Shown here one piece after another: positions 33,637-45,537 of a stretch of DNA of 64,000 nt (its first letter is position 1; every line of letters starts with the position of its first letter). The notes beneath the pieces were generated by a model. That model ran no database searches, was not told the origin of the DNA, and was given only the letters and a program-made list of their open reading frames with translations. Location of the stretch: NCBI GenBank assembly GCA_025531455.1, contig JAMYHL010000036.1, positions 310,001 through 374,000 of the forward strand, read 5' to 3'. This DNA comes from Apiotrichum sp. Y4204 (taxonomy: Eukaryota; Basidiomycota; Tremellomycetes; Trichosporonales; Trichosporonaceae). The translations under genes were made by a program, and so were the position numbers.

Positions 33637-34881
33637 CTAGACTTCTTCCCCCGGATGCGTCTGACCGTTCCGACTGTCAACCTCCGCTATCACCTCGCGC
33701 AGGTTCTGTACAACATTCACGCCGCCGAGATCCTCCTCCGCCTCGCGTATCGCGCCGTCGCTCCACTCTCCTGGGCGCCGGACGAGGCGCGCTTCGAGGC
33801 CGGCACGGGTTGCGCCGTGAAAGTCGCTGTGTGTGAGCAAGCAAACACTTCCTGAATAGCCGGGATAACCGGGAGAAAGCTACGGCGTCCATGCGAATCG
33901 AAGCCATTCCCGTGCCCTCGCAGTCTAGAACTCACGCCTCAAGCTCGTCTCCCACCATTATGACGCCTTGTCCGGGTTCTTCGTGCGCCCCGTTGCACGC
34001 CGCCAGGAAGATCTCAGGCTGGGGCTTGGAGAACTCGACGTTCCAGCTCAACGTTGGCGGCGAGGTGAAGTAGTCCTCCAAGCCCAAAGCAGACAGCGTG
34101 ATTAGGATACGCGGATCCGCATTCGACACCACCGATGTTTTCACCCCGCGGTCGCGGAGGCCTTTGACTTCGGGGTTAGAATTGCGTCTTTACTGGTCAA
34201 CTCACGCGTTGCTATTGTCTCGGGAAAGTTCCTGTACCCCACATCAGTCTCGAAGCGATCGAGAATGTTGTTGGCTGCTATGTCGCCATACTTTGCAAGT
34301 TCTGCCAGTCAGCGCCGAGGGCTTGATCGGTGACTCACCGGACTGGCTGGCGCCAGCATGCCGCAAGCACTTCCGGACGAGGTCTGTCCACCAAGCCTCA
34401 GGAGTAAGCGGTGGCTGGGAATGCTTGCCATACAGCGGGTAAGCTGCGAGCATTTCCTTGAAGGCTGCCGGTTAGCAAAGGTCTCCATGTCCTGTGACTC
34501 TGGGGTCGAGGAATGTGAGATGCTAGGTCACACAAACCGACGCCCGTCCACTGAGTCCTACACGCCAAGCCGAGCACACCAGACCAGTCCGGCGCGCACA
34601 TCGCCTCAACTCACCTGGCTTAAACCCGGCGCGCACCGAAAGTGGTGTAACGGAGCGGATCCCCGCCGCTTGCGCTTCGAGAGCGTACTGCTCATGGACG
34701 GGGATGCGGGGAGTACATAGCGTATCTGCGGTATATAAGTATGATGAAGAACAGCGGGGATAGCACGATACGACCAGGGATGCACGACTGCTCGAGTCAT
34801 CAGGTCGAGTTATCTTTGTCGCGTCGACTCACCAAAGACGTCGAAAAGGACGAGGCGGACCTTGGGCTTGATGCCATTCAT
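33637..34881 (-). CDS. HAD-superfamily hydrolase (HDHD3-like)
   Basis: Small-molecule phosphatase or dehalogenase-type hydrolase; substrate unknown. Six exons joined by short introns. Motif I is VRLVLFDVFDTLCTPR (DxFDT, nucleophile Asp in the DVFDT core, split by intron 1). Motif II is the Ser in GVKTSVVSNADPRILITLSA. Motif III is the Lys in NVEFSKPQPEIFLAACN. Motif IV is GVIMVGDELEADFHGATRAG, with the acidic pair that holds Mg2+. The cap region includes PLYGKHSQPPLTPEAWWTDL, similar to HDHD3 proteins. The C-terminal part (GGVNVVQNLREVIAEVDS) ends a domain of about 300 residues. All four HAD motifs are intact, so it should be active. Lies divergent to GCN2. Confidence 0.87.
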
Positions 34882-35103
34882 GATCTCAGGGTCTGTTGAC
34901 GAGGGGAGGGGTGGTGTGGAGGAATGTTTGGAGGTCGGAGAGGAGGATGGCCGCTTGTTCATCGGCCTTATCTGAGCAGTGCGAGAGGATACGAGTAGGT
35001 TAGAGTCTTCGAGTCGAGAGACGATGAGAAACAGATGCAGAGATTGGATGATAGAGAAAGACTTTTATATTACGACTCGAGGAAGCCACCCTTGAGAAGC
35101 CTT

Positions 35104-35139
35104 GGAAGCCACCTTGTCGGCGGAAGCCACCTTGTCGGC
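35104..35139. repeat. 18-bp tandem repeat upstream of GCN2
   Basis: Two perfect copies of GGAAGCCACCTTGTCGGC, preceded by a diverged partial copy at 35081. Confidence 0.9.
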
Positions 35140-35294
35140 TTCTGTATGGAAAACCAAATGACCCCTGAGACCCGTCTGCAACCGCCCACCACTGAGTACT
35201 GACCGCCCACCGCTGGGCACTCACTTGACCCACATTCCGCAGCCCCGCAGCCAGAATAAGTATGTGCCAAAGTGGTGGAGGGCTCAGGATTGCA

Positions 35295-35302
35295 TCACGT
35301 GA
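35295..35302. promoter_or_regulatory. TCACGTGA E-box palindrome, GCN2/HAD promoter
   Basis: Eight-base palindrome with a CACGTG core, the type of site bound by bHLH factors (Cbf1-like) in fungi. About 180 bp before the GCN2 start region. Confidence 0.5.
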
Positions 35303-35473
35303 CAATGCTATTGTTGATGGATTGATGACGCTCTAGCACGAAAGAGAAGAAAGATTACGTCTCTTGGCATACCAGAGAGGGGAGATATGCTGCTGTTTCT
35401 ATCTGTTGCATCCTCTCCATCACCCTCCCCCCTTTTCCATTCTCTATCCACGACCTGGCGGTCCACACCAGTC

Positions 35474-35485
35474 ATGTCGGCGTAA
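35474..35485 (+). other. three-codon uORF overlapping the GCN2 start (ATG TCG GCG TAA)
   Basis: The uORF codes for Met-Ser-Ala and stops with TAA whose last A is the first base of the main ATG (TAATG). Both start codons have G at -3. No intron signal separates them. Confidence 0.65.
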
Positions 35486-38400
35486 TGTGCGAGCCTCTAC
35501 AGGCCGACCAAGAAGAGGAGCTGGAAGCACTCCGAGCAATCTTTGAGGTATGTGCTACACTGTGTGTGCAGACCTAGTCTGTGGTGTTGCCGGTCGAGCT
35601 GCGCTAGCTGCGGGGGACAAAGGGTCGCGTGCCGACCCGTCCTGAGGTACTGGGCGGTCTAAGCAGAGCAGTGCCTCAACGGGTGACATTCGACCGACGA
35701 CATTCTCCTTTCGGGCGATTCCTGCACAAACGGCGACATGCAGCTCATGTATCGTGTATGCATGGTCATTGTCGTGTGCGCCTGTGCGATCCCCAGCAGG
35801 CCGCTATCGGCCGAGAGGCGATGAGCCAGTTGCCACCGCCTACGTAGACGAGAGCATTTCGCGGAGATGGACTGACATGGGTAGGACGATTGGCACGACA
35901 TCCCCGCGAAACGCACAGCATGGGGAACTGAGGGGGAGCACGGATGGTGGGAGGTGCAGCTCCGCTCGACGGAGGATGAGCGCGTGAGCGTAAAGCTCAA
36001 AGGACGATTAACGAAGGTGAGTGGACGTCGTATCCATGGATGACAGTGCGACAGTGCTGCCATGCTTGCTGTGCAGCTGGGTTTCGCGCCTCGTGTCCAT
36101 GATCCATCACTAACGTCAGACATATCCGAATACACCGCCACTATTATCACTTGTTGACCCTGTCAAACTTACACCGGCCCATGTCCGCACTCTTACGAAG
36201 CTGATGCACGACAAGGCCAAGGCGTCGGTCGGCGCCCCAATGATCTTCGATGTAGGTGTAATTTGCCGGGTAATTCCTAACCTCAGGTTGCGGACATGGT
36301 GCGCGAATGGATTAGTGTCAATCATACGCCGCTCCCGAAGCCTGGAATGCCGGAGCCGACACTGATGGAGGAGATGGCGCAGCGTGAAGAAGCAAAGAGG
36401 GCGGTGAGTGTCACGATGGAGTGTGAGGGTGAACAGAAAAGAGACGCCCTAGAGGAGAGGGCGAAAAGAGGCGCGAGGAAATGAGTCGAGGAAATGAGGA
36501 AGGGGACAACCACAGTACAAAACTGGGGTGGCTGCGAAAGGGAACCTGCTGACAGCATCAGGCAATGCAGGCAGCTATCGAAGCAGATAAAGAACAGCAG
36601 CGGGTGGCCTCTGAGGAGACAAACCGCCTTCTTAACGAGAAGATATTGCTCGACGCTTCCAGAAAGCAGGAGCGTATGCGGCGCGCTATCGCCGACGCTG
36701 AGGAGAAACAACGCGCAGAGAAGCTCTCGACACTAGCGGATGGCGAACTTGAAATGCGCGAGCTCGTACTCGACGTCCCGATCTCCGTCAACGGATATGA
36801 CGAGCAATACAACAAGTGGATACTCTTTGCCGCCCGCCGAGAGCATCTGTGGACGAGCTACACTGCCGAGCCGGCAAACCAGGGAAACAGCTTTGTGACC
36901 GCCGCCACGCCGACCGTGACTGTGCAGGTCATCGACTTCCCGAAAAGCCATTACCAAAGCTCATTAGGAAAGAAGCGCATTGACACGCTTGTGAACGAAA
37001 TCAACCGTCTTAAGGACGTTCGCTCTTCCCATGTGGCTAGGGTGTACGCTGTGCAACGTACCACAAGTCCCAAAGGTTGGGAGCGTGTGGTTGTTGTGGC
37101 AGAGTACGTCCTCGAAGGCGGAAAACTAAAGACTTGGCTGCCTCATGACGGGTTTGGAGAAGAGACAGCAAAGGTTGGTGACTATTGCGCCACAAACTAA
37201 CCTATCAGGAATATATCACCCAGATTCTATCTGCCCTCGTCGACATGCATCGAATACATGTTTACCAGAAGCGTGAGCTATCAATATCGAGTATTCGGCT
37301 GACCACAGAACTTGACACGAACCTCATCCTCATGTCGCCGGGCAGCAACGGAGAAGTGTGTCTGAAACTCACTGGAACGGGGTATGCTCGGAGGCTCATT
37401 GAGTACCACCGTTCCAACCCCTTCCTGCAAGGTTTCCAGCAAGACGATTATCCAGATTCTTGGTAGGTAGGAGCCGCATACATTGCTGACTCTAGGTTAT
37501 CGCCTGACGAGATCGAGTCACCGCATTCCCACTCGCCCAAACGAGATATGTGGCAAGCCGGTCTCATTCTTCTGCAGTTGTTATTCGGGAAGCAATGCCT
37601 TTTGACGTACCCAAACCTTCCCACACTACTTCAGAATGGTGAGTTGTGTGTTCGTCGATGAACTCATTTAACCTTCAGCACCCGGCGGCTTTTCCAACTG
37701 GGTTACCGCTCTTCTTGATGGACTTCTCAACCCATCCAGCAAGAAGCGCTTCACCGCTGAGGAGGCCCTCTCTCGGTTGCGTGCACCAGACGAGGAGCTC
37801 ACGCGTCGCCCTGGCTCCCGCCCGTCTGGATACACGTCCATGGCAAGCTCGCAACCCCAGTCAACGTCCTCGAGTTTCCATCCAGACATGTTTGGCAAGT
37901 CTCCGGTGAGCCGTGCGGGTTCGTTTTTCCCTGTTGGAGGTAATGCCCTGCGCCCATTCTCCCGCTATCGCACCGACTTTGAGGAGGTTGAATTTTTGGT
38001 GAGTGAACTGTTAGATGACCGGTGCTCACATCCAGGGTAGAGGTGCTTTCGGTGAAGTAGTCAAGGCTCGCAATCGCCTTGATGGCCGCCCTTATGCCAT
38101 TAGTGAGTAGGTGTGACATTTTGAGCTGACAGGGCAGAAAAGGTGAAGCTACGACCAGAGGATGACGCCACTCGTGTCCTACGAGAAGTGCAGTCCTTGT
38201 CGCGAGTAGATCACAAGCATATTGTCCGCTATTTCTCATGTTGGATAGAGCAGGTCGGACCGCCAGATACACCGCGCGATGACACTCCGGATACTGCCAC
38301 GGTGTCGAATGTCTCTACAGAATCTGAAGACATTTTCGCTGTCAACTTTGACGATCTCTCCGTCTCTCAACACAGCCGCAGTGCATCATTCCCTCGCATC

Positions 38401-41400
38401 CGATTTGCCGATTCTCGAGCTAATAGCGATAACGAGAATGACTCGGATGATGAAGACGACGACGATGACATGGATGAAGAAGGGTCTGATGAGGAGAGCG
38501 ACAGTACGGAGAGCGACGACGACTCGGACAGCAGCGCGGATACAGTGGCGGACCCGTCGGACCGCCGCTCACGTCAACGCTCTTCGGCGATTAGCATTCC
38601 TTCCAAGCCGTCTACCGACTTTACCGGATCCACGACTGAAGATGGATCGGTCCAGGAGATTCTATACATCCAAATGGAGTTTGTCGAGAAGCAGACGCTC
38701 CGCGAGGCGATACAGAACGGCCTCAGTGAAGAGGAATGTTGGCGACTATTTGTGCAGATCCTACAGGCTCTTGCGCACATGTCCTCCCTGGGAATTGTGC
38801 ATCGAGGTGAGTCGGCATTTTCGTATCAGCTAACCCTTAGACCTCAAGCCAACCAACATATTGATTGATGCCAATGGGAACATCAAGATCGCGGACTTTG
38901 GTCTTTCGGTGAGCTCAACCCACTCAAACCTCAGCTGACAGACAGACGACAGACTTGACCACCGCTGATCCTTCATTCAGTGGGAGCCTTCACATGTCAG
39001 GCGAGCCGTCTGAGCGCACATCGAACATCGGGACGAGTCTCTACATCGCTCCCGAAGTGCTGCTCTCGCGGCGGTACAACGAGAAGGCGGACATGTACTC
39101 GGTCGGCATCATCTTCTTTGAGATGTGCTACGCATTCAAGACGGGTATGGAGCGAGCCGCCACGCTCACCGCGCTGCGGCAGCCAAGTGTGACGTTCCCC
39201 ACTGGCTGGCCAGAGGATGTCAAGCCGAAACAGAGGGAGATTATCAGCTTGCTGCTCCGTCACAACCCCGAGATGCGGCCCCAGGCGCAGCAGCTGCTTG
39301 ATGGACCCTTGGTACCCTCGCCTGACATGGAGAGGAGATTGTACTATGGTTTGATAACCGGTGAGTCGACTATGAACTGAACAGCCTGCATGAGCTGACA
39401 ATGACAGAAATTACCAATCCCCGCTCAGAAAAGTATCCAGAGCTGGTGGATGCGTTGTTCGAGTCTCACACCAATTCGTTTGGTCTCGACACTCGCATTG
39501 ATGACTTCACTTACGACAATAATCACGATGACGGACATTATGTGTGGCTCTCGGTAGTTGTGGACCGCGTCGCAGAAATTTTCCAGTGTCACGGCGCGGT
39601 GGACGATTACCTGCCTCTCCTCGTGCCCGAGACCACCTTGCTCAATGTCTTCCCTGATCTCAAACCAGTGCGCCTAATGGACCACAACGGCAAGTTTGTG
39701 CAGCTCCCATCGTCGAATCTGCTCCGCATGGCACGCTCGGCTAGTCGGCGACAGATTCAGCGCATCAAGCGGTACAATATCAGCTCGCGGTACGCAGAGT
39801 CGGCGGTAGGCGGTCAGCCGCAGGCGAGCTCTGAGCTCTGGTGGGTTGAAACGGCCCGCAGGGATGCTGACTATAGTTTTGACATTGTCTCGCCACTTCG
39901 CTCGCAGGTCGCAGAGGCAGAGCTGCTCGAAGTCATCGACAAGGTCATGACTCAGTGCCAGGGACATCGCGGGGGGAACACACATGTGGACTATGAGCTC
40001 CATGTGAGCCATGAATCGGGTGAGTCTCAGACGTTGTGATTAAGGACGATCTGACCATCAGTGCTAGCAGTCATTCTCTCAACAGTTCCGGTCCACCTCC
40101 GACCCCGTGTCATCAAAGCATTCAAGGGTCTGAACGCCGCGAACGTGACATTCGAGCCGACCCGATCGGCTCTCGAGTCTGTCGCGGGATTGCCCAAGCA
40201 CGTCCGCCACGACTTGGAGCAGTGCATGGGAGCAAACGATTTTGGGGCGATGCGCGCCAAGCTCGAAGAAACCTTCCCGAGTTCCAAACGGAAGCTTGCT
40301 CCGGCCTTGGATGAGCTCGCCATCATTATCAAGCTGGCGCGTGCGTGCGGGGTCTCACGTAAGATTGTATTCCGGCCTACTCTGAGCCGAGGTGCAGAGG
40401 TGAGGTTCCCGTGTTAAATGATCTAACCTCAGTGCTTCCGTGGAGGCTTCATGTTTGAGTGTGTCCGTCGAGGCCGAGGTGGTGAGGCTGTCGCGTTCGG
40501 AGGACGGTATGATTCACTCTTGGACCATTTCAAGGAGCCTTCAACGCAGTCGCGTAAGACCTATGGTGTGGGCATGTCTCTTAATGGAGAGTAAGTTACC
40601 ATCAAGTGGCAAAAACTTACACCCAGCATCCTCACTCGCATGGTGGCCAAGTTTGAATCGGCGCTCTCGCATCGCCTGATGAACCAAACGCGCGAGGAGG
40701 CGCGATCATTCGGTGTCCTCACGCCAAACCGTTGTGACGTGTACATCGGCACGTTCCCACAGGTGGACATCTCGTACCGTCTGCAGCTGGTTGGAGAGCT
40801 CTGGCGTCTCGGTATCCGCGCGGATCTGCAGTACGATGACGGGCGGACTGAGCCGGAACTGTTGCAGGAGTGCAAGGAGCAGAACATTCTGTTCCTGGTC
40901 ATGGTCCGCGCACCGCGTCCCCAGAGAGCCGACGTCAAAGTCATCCGCGTACTGACGGGCAAGTCGGACGATGACGGTGAGTCAGCTCTACGCCGTTTGT
41001 TGAGCTGACAAGTGCAGTGGAACGCAAAGAGCTCGCGTCCTGGCTCCTGGAGAAGATTGCCGAACAGCGCCGCGTCGACGCGTCATATGCACCGGGCGGC
41101 GGGCCACTACTCCCCATCGCGACGAAGAAGGACGATGACCCCGCCGCGATGGCCGAGGCCGATATTCGCCTCGTCCTCCCGCCCGAGCCGCTGTCGAGCA
41201 AGAGCCGCGCCAAGGTCGTAAGGAAACATCGCCACGGGACGAAGAGCGTGTACTATGACAAAGGTGAGGCTTTCAATGCTTTTGGATCCAGGACTGACGA
41301 CAGCGCGTGATTTCGCCACCTCCGTGTCGAGTACCCTGCCCATCATCGGCATCGACCTTCCATCCGACTTTATCTCGACACTGGCGTTCGATCTGCACTG

Positions 41401-41581
41401 GATGCACGACGACGATGCCTGGCGCCAGACATGCCATCATCTCCCGACCAGCGAGCGGAGCTACGCTGGCGATCTCCGTAAGGCCGTCCTCGAGCACGCC
41501 AAGAGTCCTGGCGGGAACGTGTGGTTGTTCAACGTGCGCGATGCCCGTGGCTTCCTTCTCCAGATCGCAGTCGCTAGGTAG
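35485..41581 (+). CDS. GCN2: Gcn2 eIF2alpha kinase
   Basis: Cytosolic kinase that phosphorylates eIF2alpha when uncharged tRNA accumulates, the start of general amino-acid control. About 1600 residues over many short exons. Order: RWD domain (QEEELEALRAIFE, WWEVQLRSTEDERVSVKLKG; binds Gcn1), charged helix (KRAAMQAAIEADKEQQRVAS), pseudokinase (about 36730-37900; SHVARVYAVQ, ITQILSALVDMHRIHVYQK). The active kinase follows: GRGAFGEVVKARNRLDGRPY, then AIKKVKLRPEDD, a long acidic insert, HRDLKPTNILID, IADFGLS, and the T-loop NIGTSLYIAPEVLLSRRYNE. Next is the HisRS-like domain (NVFPDLKPVRLMDHNGKFVQ, AVAFGGRYDSLLDHFKEP, GVLTPNRCDVYIGTFPQVD) and the C-terminal dimer/ribosome domain. The first intron is 337 nt. 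All key kinase residues are intact. The start ATG was chosen because RWD begins immediately after it. Confidence 0.95.
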
Positions 41582-41732
41582 CCATCGAACCCATATAGAT
41601 AGAAACAATGTGCACCACTCGCTTCGTTCATACTTATGTAGAATGCACTTGCCATGCTACGATATCTCCTGTGAATAGACAAATTCTTCCAACAAATGCA
41701 TAAATGTGCTGCTCACTACTATTCTACATTCT

Positions 41733-44700
41733 CTAGTCCTCAAACTCGTACTCGAACGCAGGCGGCATGGCACCATCCCAGTCCATGTCATTTGTGCTGC
41801 TCGGGGCAGCGGAGGCAGCAGCGGCCGGGGTAGCAGTCTCGGGCTCAGCGTCCTGCACGCCACGCGGCCAGAGAGACGCGTCAAGCTCGATGTACTCTCC
41901 CTCGGCATCCGACGAGTCGGCAAGGAGCAGAATGTTTCCACTCCATCCGACGCGTGTACGGCCATCGGCAGGCTTTCCACTCGCGTAGGCCGCGGCGTCG
42001 CCCACAGACCGCACAGGCGAATACCGTCCCTTCTTGGGCTGAAGACTGGGCGGTGTGGCCGAGGTCGAGGCGGTGGGCTCCGGCGTGGGGATCGGGTCGT
42101 ACGGTCCGGTGATGAAGGGGAGCTGGGTGGGGGTGACGCGCGTCATGTTGGGAACGATGCTCTGGGCAGCCTCCTTCTTGTCCTTCTCCTTCTCGGCATC
42201 CTTGTCCTTGGCGGCGAGGTCCTTGTCCTCGTCCTTGTCGTCGACGTCCATCGCCTCGCCCTGTTCTGCCTTTTTGGATTTGGCGCGGGCCTGCGCCTTG
42301 GCGGTTGTGGAGAGGACGGCGGCCTTGGCCTTCTTCTTCTTCTCCTCAGTCACAGGCTTGACGCTGGCCGGGTAGTCGAACATGCTGGGCTTGGCCCACG
42401 AGACAAAGTCGACCTTGGGGATACGGCCCTTGCCATCCAGCGCGATGATCGTTGTGGGCGCAAAGGTGAGACCAAGGAAGTGGGCAAGCGGGAACCAGTA
42501 CCAGAACTGGACGAAGAGGGCCATACCGACGATGGCCTTCATGTCGGGTGTTCCGGCACGAGTGGCGAGCGAGATGGTCATGTTGCGGCCACCGGCGTCA
42601 ATAATGCCCTGTGCGAGGGATGCACCGAAGCGTGCCATCGGGTCCTCGTGCTTCTCCGCAACGACCTTGGCGAACAGCTCACGGATCTGGGTGACCTTGG
42701 GAGCCTGCGCCTCGGTCTGCTGAATAAGGATCATGGCAAGTGCAATGTAGGCACCCTGGCGGACAAAGTCGACGGGGTCGTGGGTCATGGGTTCGAGAAG
42801 GTCGATGGCGGCCTCGAGACCAGTGCCCGCACACGAGATACCGAGGGCAAGAGTGGCACCGTGACGGACATGAGGGTTGTAGCTCTCGGCGAGCAGCTGC
42901 ACAACACGGGGGACCTGGGTGTGGTTGCGGAACAGGACGAAACCGAGGGCAATGACAGCTGCGCGGCGCACATCGTCGTTGACGTCCGAGACGGCAAAGT
43001 GGAGGAGCTGCTTGATGACCTTGTTGTCGCCAGTACCAACATACGCGAGGGCGTAAACGAACATGCCGCCATAACGGATAATTGCGTCCTGTTTGTCAGT
43101 TTACTGCTTCTCACGAGCGACTTACGTTGCTCTTGGTGAACTTCTCCAGAACCTCGGCAGCACCATCGCGCTTGCCGTACATGGTAAGAGCGACACCGAT
43201 GGCGACACCACGGACAATCTTCTCGTGCTGGGTCTCGCCAGCGTACGAAATCATCTCATCAAGGATACGCTCGTTCGGCTGGCCAAGCATGACCAGGCCC
43301 ATGGCGTAACCAGCGGCCTCCGAGGACGTCGCGTTGTCCTGGAAGAGCGTGTTCTTAAGCTCGTCGTAAATGTCCTCGTCACCGGTAGCAAGGGCCGAGA
43401 CACCAAGGCCAAGAGCGGCACCGTGCTGGACGATGGGGTCGTTGACCTCGGACAGACCCTTGCGGAGCTCCTTCTCGGCACCCTCCTTCCTTCCAGTGTA
43501 GATGAGACCGAGAGCGAAGAGCGCACCACCCTCAGAGAACTTGGAAGGAGCAGAGCCTCCGGGAAGATAGGGCTTGACGACGCGGACACCGTTGATGTAC
43601 GATCCGCGGTGGATGAGACCGAGAGCAGCGGTGGCCGAGAACTTGGCCCAGTTGGATGCCCTGCCCAGCCAGTCGAGGTTCTCGCGGAGGAACTGGTCGG
43701 AAGTGGTACCGCAGTGTGCGTACGCGTTGGTGAAGGTGATGGCCGAGTGGTAGATAGAGTAGCGGTCCTCGAGGCTCTCCTTTGTGACCTTGAGGATGGA
43801 CATTTCGGTGTGGTTGTTCTTCTTCAGGAAGTTGATGTACAGCTCGGCCGTCCGGGAACCGTTGAGGATCTCCTCGATGAACGTACGCTCCTCCTCGGTC
43901 CCTGCTGTTCCCTCCGGACCCCATCCACGCTCCGCGAGTTTAGCGCGCAGGCGCTCGAGGAAGCTCTGGGGCGCCATCTGGGTAACGTCGAAAGCGATCT
44001 GGTACGCTTCGAGACGCCCGCGGTCACCACCCTTCTCGATGAGGTCGACCATGCCGTCACCGCATGCCTCGGCGTCATCGAGCTGGGCCCAAATCTGGGT
44101 AATGGCGTTGTAGTCTGCGTTGGCTGAGAGCTTGAACAGCTTGAGAAGCAGCTGGAAGAGGTCGCGGCGGAACGAGTCAGGCCACGCGTCGCTACCGGCA
44201 GCGCCACCGACTGCCTCAGAGAGGATGTACCGGAGGAGGCCCTCGTCGTGGACAGCTCCGGATGACGAGCTGGGGTCAGGTGCGCGGGAGTTGGTGTAGA
44301 CGGCCTCAATGAGCTTGAGACGGCGGAGCGAGAGGGAGAGACCAATAGCCTGAATGTCAAAAACCAGAACAACCATCCCGACTTACGAGCTTGGCGCCCT
44401 CAGACGACCCATTGCGGATCACGCCCTCAACAATCTCCTCAAGCCGGGGGTCGACCTCCTCGCCCTTCTCGGTGTTGGCGATAGCGCGGTCGATGCAGCC
44501 GGCGATGATCGTCTCCTTGAACTCGGCGTAGGGCTCGTTTTCAAACACAGATCCCGCGCGAAGCGCAAACTCGACAGCCTCGTCCCGCTCGCCCAGGTAG
44601 AAGAACACCTTTGAGCAGAGGAGGGCAGCGAGCGGACGCGACTCGACGGGGAGCGGGGAGAACTGCGGGTCCGCAAGCGACTCGCTGAGAGTTAGTTCTC

Positions 44701-44921
44701 AATTGCTTAAAACAACTCACATGTAAGGAAGCTCTTCACTGATCTCAGCCCAGAACTGCGGCACGATCGAGAGCAGGAACTGGAGAGCGTAGACGCGAAC
44801 GTCGCGGTCCTCGTCCTTGAGCAGAGCGAGGGAACCCGCTGATATGTTAGTGGAGCTGCACGCGGGATCTCAGTGACCGATGCGACGTACCTGCGCTCGT
44901 GGTTACGGTAGCCACGGGCAT
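41733..44921 (-). CDS. RPN2: 26S proteasome regulatory subunit Rpn2
   Basis: Largest non-ATPase subunit of the 19S base, a scaffold for Rpn10/Rpn13 and ubiquitin receptors. About 1000 residues in four or five exons. The N-terminus [20 protein letters not shown] leads into a helical region ([20 protein letters not shown]). The central PC repeats are clear, each with a Gly-rich turn: [77 protein letters not shown] and [20 protein letters not shown]. After [20 protein letters not shown] there is a highly charged Lys/Asp/Glu segment ([20 protein letters not shown]). The Pro-rich C-terminus [10 protein letters not shown] is acidic, in keeping with the Rpn13-binding tail of Rpn2. The first exon is very short (about 28 nt). 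Confidence 0.95.
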
Positions 44922-45537
44922 TGTGGGCTGTTGGTAAGAGGTGGTTGTTGCTGTTGTTGATGGAGGTGTTGATAGAAGTCGAGAGACCATCGAGCATCGA
45001 GTAGTCGCTGGAACAGTCAGCGTCGTCACTGCAACGCGCATGCGCATATCAACAAATCACGTGATCAAGTCCGTGGTAGCGCGTGAGGATCGCGTGAAGT
45101 CCCTCGCCGGCAATACGGACAGGGCGAGTGTGGCACTTGCTGTGGATGAGGTCATGAGCTCGACTGTTGGGGTACTCTTGTGGGGCTCCATCGCATCGGT
45201 GTCTCACCTTGGCTCAAGATCAAGATGGCCGAGCCGATCCGGCAAGTGCCGGGCCAGACAGCCCGGCGATCACTTTGCTTTGACAATCCCCGACACTTTC
45301 GAGTCGAGCACGGATCAAGCACCGGCTCACAGCGTGATTACACCTTTGGGAGGCGTTTTGGGGCTGATATTCTTTGAGTCGACGACCAACGAGCATAGTA
45401 AGCAGAGGGTGGGCAGCGTTGTGCTATTCTGGATGTCTTGGACGCTCGGACTCACGATCCAGACAGGCTTATAAACCACCATCGATGTGAGAATGCTGCA
45501 TCATTGCGCTGTCTACTCTTACTGATACTGTAGCGAC
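44922..45537. other. divergent promoter region RPN2 / cyclotransferase-lyase
   Basis: About 615 bp with a TCACGTGA palindrome. The sequence ACTGATACTGTAG just before 45538 looks like a branch site and acceptor, so a 5' UTR intron is possible. No gene seen. Confidence 0.5.
45057..45064. promoter_or_regulatory. TCACGTGA E-box palindrome, RPN2 promoter
   Basis: Part of the 10-bp palindrome ATCACGTGAT, about 140 bp before the RPN2 start codon. Confidence 0.5.

Larger units (their letters stand above)
34882..35473. other. divergent promoter region HAD / GCN2 with tandem repeats
   Basis: About 590 bp. Holds an 18-bp tandem repeat (35104-35139, with a weaker copy from 35081), an imperfect 21-bp duplication (35181-35222) and a TCACGTGA palindrome (35295-35302). 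A pyrimidine-rich leader runs from 35395 to 35460. Confidence 0.6.

Noticed and set aside
41706..44127. Long plus-strand frames opposite RPN2
   Set aside because: They mirror the codon bias of the minus-strand RPN2 exons, which match a known protein throughout.
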